From: Solimonas sp040066175
GTDB lineage: Bacteria; Pseudomonadota; Gammaproteobacteria; Nevskiales; Nevskiaceae
Assembly: GCF_040066175.1 (NCBI RefSeq)
Contig: NZ_JBEAAM010000003.1
Span: forward strand, 1-64,000
Direction: 5' to 3'
Length of the DNA: 64,000 nucleotides
The position numbers and the translations under genes are program-made. Within the stretch, counting starts at the first letter, position 1, and every line of letters starts with the position of its first letter. Of the stretch, positions 37,146-45,485 are shown one piece after another. Under the pieces are notes generated by a model. It was not told the origin of the DNA. It searched no databases and saw nothing but the letters and a program-made list of their open reading frames with translations.

Positions 37146-38117
37146 ATGTTTGCAAGCAAGAATCCTGATCTGCCCGCCCAGCGCGAGGTGCTCGATACCA
37201 TCGCACCGCGCATCGCCGAGCTGATGCAGCGCCACCGCGACGCGCGCAAGCTGTGGATGCCCAGCGAGCTGCTGCCCACCGGCGACGACGGCGACGCCGA
37301 ACTGGCGGCGCTACGCGAACGCGCGCGCGGCCTGCCGGACAGCGTGCGTGTCGCACTCGCGCTCAACCTGCTGACCGAGGAAGGTCTGCCGCACTTCCAC
37401 CGCCTCGTGGCCCAGTACCTGGGTCACGACGGCGTCTGGGCGGAATGGAACAATCTGTGGACCGCCGAGGAGGATCGCCACGGCTGCGTGCTGCGCGACT
37501 ACGTGCGCGATGCCCGCCTGTTCGACATGAAGGCACTCGAACAGATGCAGTACCAGTACATCGAATCCGGCTTCAATCCGGAGTGGAAGGACGACCCTTA
37601 CCGGCTGCTGGCCTACACCAGCCTGCAGGAGAAGGCGACGCAGACCGCGCATGCCAACGCCGGTCGTCTCGCCGGCCAGTACGAACCGCAGCTGCAGAAG
37701 ATCCTCGCGCACATCTGCGCCGACGAAGCCCGGCATTACGCGTTCTACCGCGACAGCTTCAGCGAAGTGCTCAGGGCCGACACCAATCGTGCACTGGCGG
37801 CGCTGGCCGCGATCGCACCGGCGCTGGCAATGCCCGGACACAACATCCAGGGCTATGCGCAGATGTCGGAAGTCGAGCGCCGTGCCGGCATCTACGGGCC
37901 GCGCGAGTACCTCAAGCTGGTCGAGGATCTGGTCAGGCACTGGGCGATCGACGCGCTCGACGGCCTGTCCGCCGCCGGTCGCAGCGCGCAGGACAAGATC
38001 ATGCAGCTGCCGGCGCGTCTGCGGCGCATGGCCGAGTACGTCGAATCCAAGGCGCACACGCGCAGCTTCTCCTTCGACGTGATCTACCGCCGCGCCTTCG
38101 AGATGGCCGCGGGCTGA
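37146..38117 (+). CDS. Soluble acyl-ACP desaturase-like diiron protein
   Basis: A 323-residue protein of the plant/mycobacterial acyl-ACP desaturase family (fatty acid desaturase type 2). Diiron ligands fit E78/E79, E109-xx-H112 (EEDRH), the E152 region and E194-xx-H197 (DEARH). These enzymes introduce a double bond into acyl-ACP using O2 and reduced ferredoxin. The ATG at 37146 is preferred; a GTG 33 bases upstream would add 11 residues. It is convergent with acyP, with 7 bases between. The family is commoner in actinobacteria and plants than in this group, so the exact substrate is uncertain. Confidence 0.85.
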   Translation: MFASKNPDLPAQREVLDTIAPRIAELMQRHRDARKLWMPSELLPTGDDGDAELAALRERARGLPDSVRVALALNLLTEEGLPHFHRLVAQYLGHDGVWAEWNNLWTAEEDRHGCVLRDYVRDARLFDMKALEQMQYQYIESGFNPEWKDDPYRLLAYTSLQEKATQTAHANAGRLAGQYEPQLQKILAHICADEARHYAFYRDSFSEVLRADTNRALAALAAIAPALAMPGHNIQGYAQMSEVERRAGIYGPREYLKLVEDLVRHWAIDALDGLSAAGRSAQDKIMQLPARLRRMAEYVESKAHTRSFSFDVIYRRAFEMAAG

Positions 38118-38124
38118 GCCAGCC

Positions 38125-38397
38125 TCAGCGGCGAACGACGAATCCGCCGGTCGGCACCTCGGACGCCGCCACCCAGTCGAGCCGATCGACGCGCGCGGCC
38201 GGAGGGCCGCGCTGCAGCCAGCGCCGCAGCTGTTCCAGCGCCTCGTCGGCGCCGGCGGCGCAGCCCTCCACTGAACCGTCCGCGCAGTTCATCACCCAGC
38301 CGTGCAGGCCGAGACTGTGCGCGGTGTCGGCGGTGGACTGCCGGAAGAACACGCCCTGCACGCGGCCATGAACCTTGAAGCGATATGATGCCGGCAT
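38125..38397 (-). CDS. acyP: Acylphosphatase
   Basis: A 90-residue enzyme hydrolysing acyl phosphates. The signature VHGRVQGVFFRQST holds the catalytic Arg, and GLHGWVMNCADGSVEG the catalytic Asn. The ATG at 38395-38397 gives the usual length; an upstream in-frame start adds 5 residues. Confidence 0.95.
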   Translation of the reverse strand: MPASYRFKVHGRVQGVFFRQSTADTAHSLGLHGWVMNCADGSVEGCAAGADEALEQLRRWLQRGPPAARVDRLDWVAASEVPTGGFVVRR

Positions 38398-38427
38398 GGA
38401 TCGGACCGTCATTTCCTCAGGGCACGC

Positions 38428-39108
38428 ATGTTAAAGCGCATCCGCCGCCGCATCAGCGGCACTGCGACACGCCGCGCGCAGGCCACGGACGCGCCGGTCG
38501 AGGAGCGCATGGCGTTCAGCGCCGAGCTGCCCGTGGGCCAGGACCAGCCGCTGTGGCGCGTGCAGGTCCAGCTGGTCAACGAACCGCAAGCCGATGGTGA
38601 GCGCCTGCGCCTGCGCGCGCACATCCAGACCAATTTCGCCAGCGCGCTGCGCCCGGCGCTGCAGGCTGCGCGACCCGGAGGTGAACGTCCGGCGTTGAGC
38701 ACCTCCGGCAACACCGCGCTGAGCCTGGTGCAGCGCGCCGGCGGCCTGGTGCAGCGCGCCGCCGCACGTGCGCTCGAAGTGCCGGCGCTGCGTGCGCTGG
38801 CCGAACCGCTGCTGCAGCTCGACCTCAACACCTGGGTCGAGATCCAGGCCTCGACCGCCTCGCTGGCCGACGGCAGCCACCAGCTGCTGCCGCAGGCCGA
38901 CCGGCTCGCCGCGCTGGGCATCGTGCCGCGCCGCGCGGCCGAGCAGCCGGTCGCGGAGTCCTGGGCCGGCGAGTCGCCGCAGGGCTTCGCGCAGGTTTCG
39001 GTACTGCAGCTGGACAAACGCCATCTGCCGGAAGGGCTGGTGCGGCTGCTCGGCGAGCGACCGTTCTCGCTCGCCGCGGCCATCGTCAACACCGCGCAGC
39101 AGAAGTAG
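38428..39108 (+). CDS. Hypothetical protein upstream of MATE transporter
   Basis: A 226-residue protein without recognised family. The N-terminus is strongly basic (MLKRIRRRISGTATRRAQ) and the rest is soluble and mildly amphipathic, with no signal peptide or membrane helix. It is divergent from acyP (30 bases). Its stop is followed 9 bases later by the start of the MATE gene in the same frame, so the two are likely co-transcribed and translationally coupled. Confidence 0.7.
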   Translation: MLKRIRRRISGTATRRAQATDAPVEERMAFSAELPVGQDQPLWRVQVQLVNEPQADGERLRLRAHIQTNFASALRPALQAARPGGERPALSTSGNTALSLVQRAGGLVQRAAARALEVPALRALAEPLLQLDLNTWVEIQASTASLADGSHQLLPQADRLAALGIVPRRAAEQPVAESWAGESPQGFAQVSVLQLDKRHLPEGLVRLLGERPFSLAAAIVNTAQQK

Positions 39109-39117
39109 GAGCGCGGC

Positions 39118-40470
39118 CTGAGCGCGACCGCAGACGGGCGGCTTCTCGCGCCACGCGAGCGCCGGCGCGAGATCTTGGCGCTGTCGCTGCCGATTCTCGG
39201 CGGCATGCTTTCGCAGAACCTGCTGAACCTGGTTGATGCCTGGATGGTCGGCGGCCTCGGGCCTGCGGCACTGGCCGCGACCGGGCTTGCCGGCTTCCTC
39301 AACTTCATGGCGGTGGCCTTCATCACCGGATTCTCGCCGGCCGTGCAGGCGATCGCCGCGCGCCGCATCGGCGAAGGTCACGGCGAGGAGGCGGCGATCC
39401 CGCTCAACGGCGGCCTGCTGCTGTCGCTGGCGATCGGCCTGCCGCTGTCGGTGCTGCTGATCGCGGCGACGCCGGCGGTCTTCGCGGCGCTGGTCGAGGA
39501 TCCCGCGGTCGTACACGAAGGTGTGCCCTACCTGCAGTGGCGCCTGCTGGCGATCGCGCTGGTCGGCATGAATTTCTCGTTCCGCGGCTACTGGAGCGCG
39601 GCCAAGCTCACCGGCTTCTACATGCAGACCCTGGTGACGATGCACGTGCTCAACGTGATCTTCAGCTACACGCTGATCCACGGCCTGTTCGGCCTGCCGC
39701 GCATGGGCACGGCCGGCGCCGGGCTGGGCACGACGCTGGCGCTGTTCGTCGGCACCGCGCTGTACTTCCGCCTGGGACTCGCCCATGCGCGCGCGCAGGG
39801 CTTCCTCGTCCGCCGCCCCTCGCGCGAACAGTTCCGCGGCCTGCTGCGCATCGGCCTGCCGTCTTCGGTGCAGCAGCTGCTGTTCGCCAGCGGCTTCGCC
39901 GTGCTGTTCTGGATCGTCGGCCAGGTCGGCACGCAGGAGCTGGCGGTCGCCAACGTGCTGACGACGATCTCGCTGACCGCGGTGCTGCCCGGCATCGCGC
40001 TCGGCATCGCCGCGGCAACGCTCTGCGGCCAGGCGCTCGGCCGCCGGCAACCCGACATCGCGCACCACTGGGCTTGGGACGTGTACCGCGTTGGCCTGTG
40101 GATCTTCGGTCCGCTCGCACTGGCGATGCTGCTCGCCACCGATCCGATCCTGACGCTGTTCCTGCGCGAACCGGCCCTCGTCGATCTCGGCCGCGTGCCG
40201 CTGCGCCTGGTCGGCGCGACCATCCTGCTCGACGGCCTGGGCCTGATCATGATGCAGGCGCTGCTCGGTGCCGGCGCCGCGCGCCTGGTGATGTGGATCG
40301 CCACCGGTTTCCAGTGGGGCCTGTTCCTGCCGGCGGCCTGGCTGCTCGGCCCGGTGCTGGGCATGGGCCTGACCACGCTGTGGATCGCGATGGGCAGCTA
40401 CCGCCTGCTGCAGGCGATCGTCTTCATCTTTGCCTGGGAACGGCGCGACTGGGCGCGGCTGCGCGTCTAG
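39118..40470 (+). CDS. MATE-family efflux transporter
   Basis: Twelve-helix multidrug/toxin or metabolite exporter, about 450 residues. The family N-terminus ILALSLPILGGMLSQNLLNLVDAWMVG and the second-half repeat LRIGLPSSVQQLLFASGFAVLFWIVGQVG in part are clear. No ATG or GTG gives a full N-terminus: a CTG at 39118, preceded by AGGAG with a 6-base spacer, begins SATADGRLLAPRERRREI before helix 1. TTG at 39175 would start almost inside helix 1. The stop TAG shares the palindrome CTAG with the stop of the convergent MFS gene. Confidence 0.9.
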   Translation: MSATADGRLLAPRERRREILALSLPILGGMLSQNLLNLVDAWMVGGLGPAALAATGLAGFLNFMAVAFITGFSPAVQAIAARRIGEGHGEEAAIPLNGGLLLSLAIGLPLSVLLIAATPAVFAALVEDPAVVHEGVPYLQWRLLAIALVGMNFSFRGYWSAAKLTGFYMQTLVTMHVLNVIFSYTLIHGLFGLPRMGTAGAGLGTTLALFVGTALYFRLGLAHARAQGFLVRRPSREQFRGLLRIGLPSSVQQLLFASGFAVLFWIVGQVGTQELAVANVLTTISLTAVLPGIALGIAAATLCGQALGRRQPDIAHHWAWDVYRVGLWIFGPLALAMLLATDPILTLFLREPALVDLGRVPLRLVGATILLDGLGLIMMQALLGAGAARLVMWIATGFQWGLFLPAAWLLGPVLGMGLTTLWIAMGSYRLLQAIVFIFAWERRDWARLRV

Positions 40471-41723
40471 CGCGCGTGCTGCAGCAAGCGCTCGGCCAGC
40501 AGGTCGCGCGAGCGCTGCCAGATCAGGCCCACCGTCGCCAGCGTCATCGCGCCGCCGAAGACCACCGAGGGCACGGTGCCGAGCAGGCGCGCGGCGAGGC
40601 CGGATTCGAAGGCGCCGAGTTCGTTCGACGCGCTGATGAAGATGCTGTTGACCGACTGCACGCGCCCGCGCAGGTGATCCGGTGGCACGACGTGCAGGAT
40701 GGTCTGGCGGATGACCACGCTGACACTGTCGAACACGCCGGTGCAGAACAGCGCCAGACAGGACAGCCCGTACACCGGCGACAGCGCGAACACCAGCGTG
40801 GCGAGCCCGAAGCCGGCGACGGCGAGCAGCAGGTTGCGCCAGGCCTGCGCGGTCGGCGGATGCCAGGCGCAGACCAGCATGGTCAGGATCGCGCCGGCCG
40901 CCGGTGCGCTGCGCATCAGGCCCAGTCCCTCGGGGCCAACCTTGAGGATGTCCTCGGCGAACACCGGCAGGATCGCAATCACGCCGCCGAACAGCACCGA
41001 GAACATGTCCAGCGAGATCGCATAAAGGATGATCTTCGTGCGCCGCACGTAGGCCAGCCCCTCGCGCAGCGCCTGCCACATGCGCGCCTGCGCGCCGGGA
41101 TCGACCGGCACCGGTCGCGGCGCGATCGTCGCAACGAGTCGCTCCGCGACCAGGATCAGGCCCATCGCGATCAGCAGTGAACCGGTGAGGCCGAAGGAGG
41201 CGTATGCAAAACCGCCGGCGACCGGCCCGAGGATCGCGCCGGCCTGCCAGATCGTGCTCGACCAGGTCGCCGCGCTGCCCAGCGCCTCGCGCGGCACGAG
41301 AAAGGCGCGCAACGAGGAGGCGGATGGCGACAGCACGCCGCGCGCGAGGCCGAGCACGGCGATGGTCAGATACACCGCCCACAGCCAGCCGGACTGCTTC
41401 AGTGCTTCGCGCGCATCGGGACGCGACAGGATCGCAAGCAAGCCGGCCGCGAGCAGGATCACCCACAGCGACAAGCGGATCAGCGTGCGCTTGTCGCGGC
41501 GATCGGCCAGATAGCCGCCGAACAGCGCCAGGCCGATGAAGGGCACGGCCTCGGCCAGTCCGATCAGGCCCAGCGACAGCGGGTCGCCGGTGAGGCGGTA
41601 CAGCTCGTAGGCCAGCGCGATCTGCTGGATCAGCAGCGCACAGGTCAGCAGGAAGTTGGCGCCGACGAGATGGCGGAACTCGCGGAAACGCAGTGCGGCG
41701 TAGGGGTCATGCACCGGGGACAT
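40467..41723 (-). CDS. MFS transporter (enterobactin-exporter-like/TMEM175-type DUF894 group)
   Basis: Twelve-helix major facilitator protein of 418 residues. The loop motif GGYLADRRDKRTLIRLSL after helix 2 and VVPPDHLRGRVQSVNSIF in the C-terminal half resemble the EntS/DUF894 group of exporters. The ATG at 41721-41723 (MSPVHDPYAALRF) is chosen because the earlier codons (PACAGMTM) are the translated palindromic repeat just upstream. Substrate unknown. Convergent, 4-base overlap with the MATE gene. Confidence 0.85.
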   Translation of the reverse strand: MSPVHDPYAALRFREFRHLVGANFLLTCALLIQQIALAYELYRLTGDPLSLGLIGLAEAVPFIGLALFGGYLADRRDKRTLIRLSLWVILLAAGLLAILSRPDAREALKQSGWLWAVYLTIAVLGLARGVLSPSASSLRAFLVPREALGSAATWSSTIWQAGAILGPVAGGFAYASFGLTGSLLIAMGLILVAERLVATIAPRPVPVDPGAQARMWQALREGLAYVRRTKIILYAISLDMFSVLFGGVIAILPVFAEDILKVGPEGLGLMRSAPAAGAILTMLVCAWHPPTAQAWRNLLLAVAGFGLATLVFALSPVYGLSCLALFCTGVFDSVSVVIRQTILHVVPPDHLRGRVQSVNSIFISASNELGAFESGLAARLLGTVPSVVFGGAMTLATVGLIWQRSRDLLAERLLQHAR

Positions 41724-41724
41724 G

Positions 41725-41792
41725 GTCATGCCCGCGCAGGCGGGCATCCAGCGCTTGCCCGCCGACGGGATGCCCGCTTCCGCGGGAATGAC
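41725..41792. repeat. Paired-palindrome dispersed repeat, copy A
   Basis: A 68-bp element beginning GTCATGCCCGCGCAGGCGGG and ending GCGGGAATGAC, with an inverted repeat at each end. It lies between the MFS start and the membrane desaturase stop. It belongs to the same family as the copies at 55009-55089 and 56009-56091 and resembles the ATTCCC-N-GGGAAT repeats (dRS3-like) common in proteobacteria. Confidence 0.75.
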
Positions 41793-41808
41793 GGCGTCTG
41801 CGTGTTCG

Positions 41809-42975
41809 TCAACGCACCGGCACGGCTTCGAGTCGCATCATCACCGACTGCGCCAGCATCTCGCGGGCGCGGGCGACGATCTCCTCCAGCGCCGGCGTGC
41901 GCGCAAACTGCTTGCGCGCGCGGCGGTACAGCTGGTCGAGGCTCGGCAGTTCCGGATGGATCAGATGCGCGATCTGCTCGCGGCCGTGGGCGAGCTGCTC
42001 CTGCCAGCGCGCGCGCCAGTCGTCGAAGCTCTGGCCCGGGTTCAGTTCGGCCCAGCGCTTCTGCATGCGCTTGACGATGCGGTCCGCCGAGAACGAGTGC
42101 GCCAGCAGCGCGGCGATGCGGTCCTTCATCTCCTGCGACACCTGCCGCTCGCCGGCCAGCACGTGCGCCGGCGGATCGCGCAGGTCCCAGACCAGGCCGG
42201 CCGACTTCAGGCCCAGCAGCAGGTAGTAGGTGATGTCCACCTCCCACCAGCGGAAGCCCTGACGCGCCGAGGCCATGTAGTAGTGGTGGTTGTTGTGCCA
42301 GCCCTCGCCCAGCGACAGCAGCGCGAACAGCCAGTTGTTGCGCGAATCGTCACCGGTCAGGTAGCGCTGCCTGCCGAACACGTGCACCAGGGAGTTGATG
42401 CAGAAGGTGCCGTGCCAGAGCAGCACGGTGGACCAGAAGAAGCCGACGACCAGCGCCGACCAGCCACCGAGCGCAAACACGGACAGACCGAGCACCGTAC
42501 CGGGAATCCAGTGGTACCGGTCGATGAAGCGCAGCTCCGGGTACTGCGTGAACTCCGGGATGCGCGCGTAGTCGGCCTGCTGCGCCTGCCGGTTGAAGAT
42601 CCAGCCCATGTGCGAGAACCAGAAGCCGTACTGGCGTGGCGAATGCGCGTCCAGCGGCGTGTCCGAGTACTTGTGGTGGTCCCGGTGCTTGGCCGCCCAC
42701 CACAGCGCGCCCGACTGCAGCGACGACTGCGCCAGGCAGGCCAGCAGGAACTGCATCACGCGCCCGGTCTTGTAGGCGCGGTGCGCGAAGTAGCGGTGGT
42801 AGCCGGCGGTGACGCCGAACATGCGGACCGCGTACAGCGCGACGCACAGCGCGAAGTCGCCCCAGCTGACGCCGGTGACGATCGCACCGAAGCAGGCCAG
42901 GTGGATCGCCACGAACAGAACCATCATCGGCCAGCTGGCAGGATCGAGGCGGCGGGAAGTCAGCGGTGCGTGCAT
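41809..42975 (-). CDS. Membrane fatty-acid desaturase (acyl-CoA delta-9 type)
   Basis: Integral-membrane diiron desaturase of 388 residues. The three histidine boxes are intact: H60RYFAH65 (HX4H), H97RDHH101 (HXXHH) and H227NNHH231. A C-terminal hydrophilic extension of about 110 residues follows residue 280. Members desaturate acyl-CoA or phospholipid acyl chains. Upstream of its ATG lies a GGAATCG tandem repeat. Confidence 0.92.
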   Translation of the reverse strand: MHAPLTSRRLDPASWPMMVLFVAIHLACFGAIVTGVSWGDFALCVALYAVRMFGVTAGYHRYFAHRAYKTGRVMQFLLACLAQSSLQSGALWWAAKHRDHHKYSDTPLDAHSPRQYGFWFSHMGWIFNRQAQQADYARIPEFTQYPELRFIDRYHWIPGTVLGLSVFALGGWSALVVGFFWSTVLLWHGTFCINSLVHVFGRQRYLTGDDSRNNWLFALLSLGEGWHNNHHYYMASARQGFRWWEVDITYYLLLGLKSAGLVWDLRDPPAHVLAGERQVSQEMKDRIAALLAHSFSADRIVKRMQKRWAELNPGQSFDDWRARWQEQLAHGREQIAHLIHPELPSLDQLYRRARKQFARTPALEEIVARAREMLAQSVMMRLEAVPVR

Positions 42976-42980
42976 GGCTT

Positions 42981-43042
42981 GAATCGGCAGTCGGGAGTCT
43001 GGAATCGGGAATCGGGAATCGGGAATCGGGAATCGGGACCCG
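42981..43042. repeat. GGAATCG heptamer tandem repeat
   Basis: Five perfect GGAATCG copies (43001-43035) with degenerate copies on both sides (from 42981; ggacccg at 43036). It fills the gap between the membrane desaturase start and the prfC stop. The 7-base period is the same as in the terminal repeats of the element at 11900-12322, though the unit sequence differs. Confidence 0.8.
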
Positions 43043-43056
43043 GCGATGGGTCGGGC

Positions 43057-44652
43057 TCATCGCCCGTGTTCGCGCGTCTCCAGGAAACGGATGTCCGGGA
43101 AGCGCTCGCGCGCCATCGCCAGGTTGACCGCGCTCGACGCGAGGTAAACGAGGTCGCCGTAGTGATCCAGCGCCAGGCGCGTGTCGTTCTTGTCGCGGAA
43201 CTCGCGCAGCTTCTTGTCGTCGGCGCACTCGACCCAGCGCGCGGTGTTGACCTGCACCGGTTCGAACACGCAGTCCACGCCGTACTCGTCCTTGAGCCGG
43301 TACTGCACGACATCGAACTGCAGCACGCCGACCGCGCCGAGCACGATGTCGTTGTTGGTGATCGGCCGGTAAACCTGCGTTGCGCCCTCCTCCGAGAGCT
43401 GGTCGAGGCCCTTGTTGAGCTGCTTGGCCTTGAGCGGGTCCTTGAGGATCACGCGGCGGAACAGTTCCGGCGCGAAGTTGGGGATGCCGGTGAAGCGCAG
43501 CTCCTCGCCCTCGGAGAACGAGTCGCCGATGGCGATGGTGCCGTAGTTGTGCAGCCCGATGATGTCGCCGGGGAAGGCTTCCTCGACGACGTCGCGGTCG
43601 GCGGCCATGAAGGTCAGCGCGTGCGACACGCGCACCGGCCCGCCCAGGCGCACCGAGTGCAGCGTCATGCCGCGCTTGTAGGCACCGGAGCAGACGCGGA
43701 TGAAGGCGACGCGGTCGCGGTGCTTCGGATCCATGTTCGCCTGGATCTTGAAGACGAAGCCGCTGAACCGGTCCTCGCCCGGCGCGACGTCACGCTCACC
43801 GCCGGCAACCTTGGCCTTGCGCGGCTGCGGCGGCGGCGCCCACTCGGTGAAGCCGTTGAGCAGCTCGCGGATGCCGAAGTTGTTGATCGCCGAGCCGAAG
43901 AACACCGGCGTGAGCTTGGCCGCGCGGTACTGGCCGAGGTCGAACTCGGTGCCGGCCATCTGCAGCAGCTCGATCTCGTCGCGCATGGTCCGGTACACGT
44001 CGCCGAAACGCTCGGCCATCTGCGGGTTCATCAGGCCATCGACGGTCTCGATCTCGGACACGCGGTGCTTGTCGCCCGAATAGAGATAGAAGCGGTCTTC
44101 GAGCAGGTGATAGACGCCCTTGAAGTCGCGGCCCATGCCCAGCGGCCAGGTGATCGGCGTGCAGTGCAGGCCGAGCACCTTCTCGACCTCGTCCAGCAGC
44201 TCCAGCGGCGGCCGGCCCTCACGGTCGAGCTTGTTGATGAAGGTGACGATCGGCGTGTCGCGCAGCCGGCACACTTCCATCAGCTTGATCGTGCGCGCCT
44301 CGACGCCCTTGGCGCAGTCGATGACCATCAGCGCCGAATCGACCGCGGTCAGCGTGCGGTAGGTGTCCTCGGAGAAGTCCTCGTGGCCCGGCGTGTCGAG
44401 CAGGTTGACGACCTTGCCGTTGTACGGGAACTGCATCACCGAGGTCGTGATCGAGATGCCGCGCTGCTGTTCCAGCGCCATCCAGTCGGACGTCGCATGG
44501 CGACTGGCCTTGCGGCCCTTGACCGTGCCGGCGAGCTGGATCGCGCCACCGAACAGCAGCAGCTTTTCCGTCAGCGTGGTCTTGCCCGCGTCGGGATGGG
44601 AAATGATGGCGAACGTGCGGCGACGCGCCGCCTGTTCGGCGACTGCACTCAT
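43057..44652 (-). CDS. prfC: Peptide chain release factor 3
   Basis: Translational GTPase of 531 residues that removes RF1/RF2 from terminated ribosomes. G-domain motifs: G1 SHPDAGKTTLTEK (about 19-31), G2 QQRGISITTS, G3 DTPGHEDF, G4 NKLD. RF3-specific stretches include LLLFGGAIQLAGTVKGRKA in part. Standard length and start (ATG 44650-44652). Confidence 0.97.
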   Translation of the reverse strand: MSAVAEQAARRRTFAIISHPDAGKTTLTEKLLLFGGAIQLAGTVKGRKASRHATSDWMALEQQRGISITTSVMQFPYNGKVVNLLDTPGHEDFSEDTYRTLTAVDSALMVIDCAKGVEARTIKLMEVCRLRDTPIVTFINKLDREGRPPLELLDEVEKVLGLHCTPITWPLGMGRDFKGVYHLLEDRFYLYSGDKHRVSEIETVDGLMNPQMAERFGDVYRTMRDEIELLQMAGTEFDLGQYRAAKLTPVFFGSAINNFGIRELLNGFTEWAPPPQPRKAKVAGGERDVAPGEDRFSGFVFKIQANMDPKHRDRVAFIRVCSGAYKRGMTLHSVRLGGPVRVSHALTFMAADRDVVEEAFPGDIIGLHNYGTIAIGDSFSEGEELRFTGIPNFAPELFRRVILKDPLKAKQLNKGLDQLSEEGATQVYRPITNNDIVLGAVGVLQFDVVQYRLKDEYGVDCVFEPVQVNTARWVECADDKKLREFRDKNDTRLALDHYGDLVYLASSAVNLAMARERFPDIRFLETREHGR

Positions 44653-44717
44653 GATCGGGGTCGGGCTCCAGGAGAGCCGCTATTGTACCGGCTGGCGGCC
44701 GCTGTCGGCGCGGTCCG

Positions 44718-45485
44718 CTACGCGCGCGTGCCCGGCCGTCGCGTGCCGAGCAGGATGTCGCGATCGCGCAGCTGCGCGAAGATGCGCGCACCTTCGGCAA
44801 CCACGACCTCGGGATCGGGATGCTGCAGCTCGCCGGCGATGCGCAGCAGCAGTTCGCGGCCGCTGGCTGCCGGTTCGGCTTCGATCAGCGTCGTCAGCCG
44901 CGCGGTCACCGCGTTGACTTCGAGGAAGCGCACCTGGTCGTGACGGTCGCGGTTGACGATCAGGTACGTCGGCTGCGCACCGGGCGCGGCCGGCTGGAAA
45001 TCGGGACCGATGCGCTGCACCGGGTAGTCGTAGGCGAGCGTCCACGCCAGCGGCGACAGCAGTGGGGGGGCGGCCAAGGGGTCCCCATTCGGATCGGCCA
45101 GGTCCGGGCTCAGCTCCAGCGGCGCGATCGACAACTCCAGCTCGACCCATTCGTAGTGCGCCAGCTCACGCAGGAACGGCGGATCGTCGGGGTGCACGCC
45201 ACGCTCGTCTTCGAGATAGCGCAGAAACTCCTCCGGCACGCGATGGAACTGCGGCGCGCGGCTGCGGTGGCGCGCATAGAAATCGCGCACACGCGCATGC
45301 CAGACGGCATCGGACGAGATGCGCCGCAGCACCGGAAAGGCGCTGCGCAGGCAGTCCTCGACGTTGTTGTAGAACAGGTCGCGATAGATCTGCAGGCGCC
45401 GGTCCTCGATGCCGTCCGGCGCAGCCTTGCGCGGATCGCGCAGATGCGCCGCGAACTGATACTGGATCTGCTGGAACTCAGGCAT
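44718..45485 (-). CDS. hvfC: HvfC-type putative DNA-binding/RiPP partner protein (DUF2063)
   Basis: A 255-residue DUF2063-family protein, the usual partner of DUF692/MNIO enzymes. The N-terminal segment QYQFAAHLRDPRKAAPDGIEDRRLQIYRDLFYNN in part is the family signature; the C-terminal half is a second alpha/beta domain. Family knowledge: the partner binds the precursor peptide leader and presents it to the MNIO enzyme. The ATG at 45483-45485 overlaps the end of hvfB by 8 bases. Last gene of the hvf operon. Confidence 0.88.
   Translation of the reverse strand: MPEFQQIQYQFAAHLRDPRKAAPDGIEDRRLQIYRDLFYNNVEDCLRSAFPVLRRISSDAVWHARVRDFYARHRSRAPQFHRVPEEFLRYLEDERGVHPDDPPFLRELAHYEWVELELSIAPLELSPDLADPNGDPLAAPPLLSPLAWTLAYDYPVQRIGPDFQPAAPGAQPTYLIVNRDRHDQVRFLEVNAVTARLTTLIEAEPAASGRELLLRIAGELQHPDPEVVVAEGARIFAQLRDRDILLGTRRPGTRA

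Noticed and set aside
42981..43042. CRISPR array
   Set aside because: The unit is 7 bases with no spacers and no cas genes; it is a simple tandem repeat.
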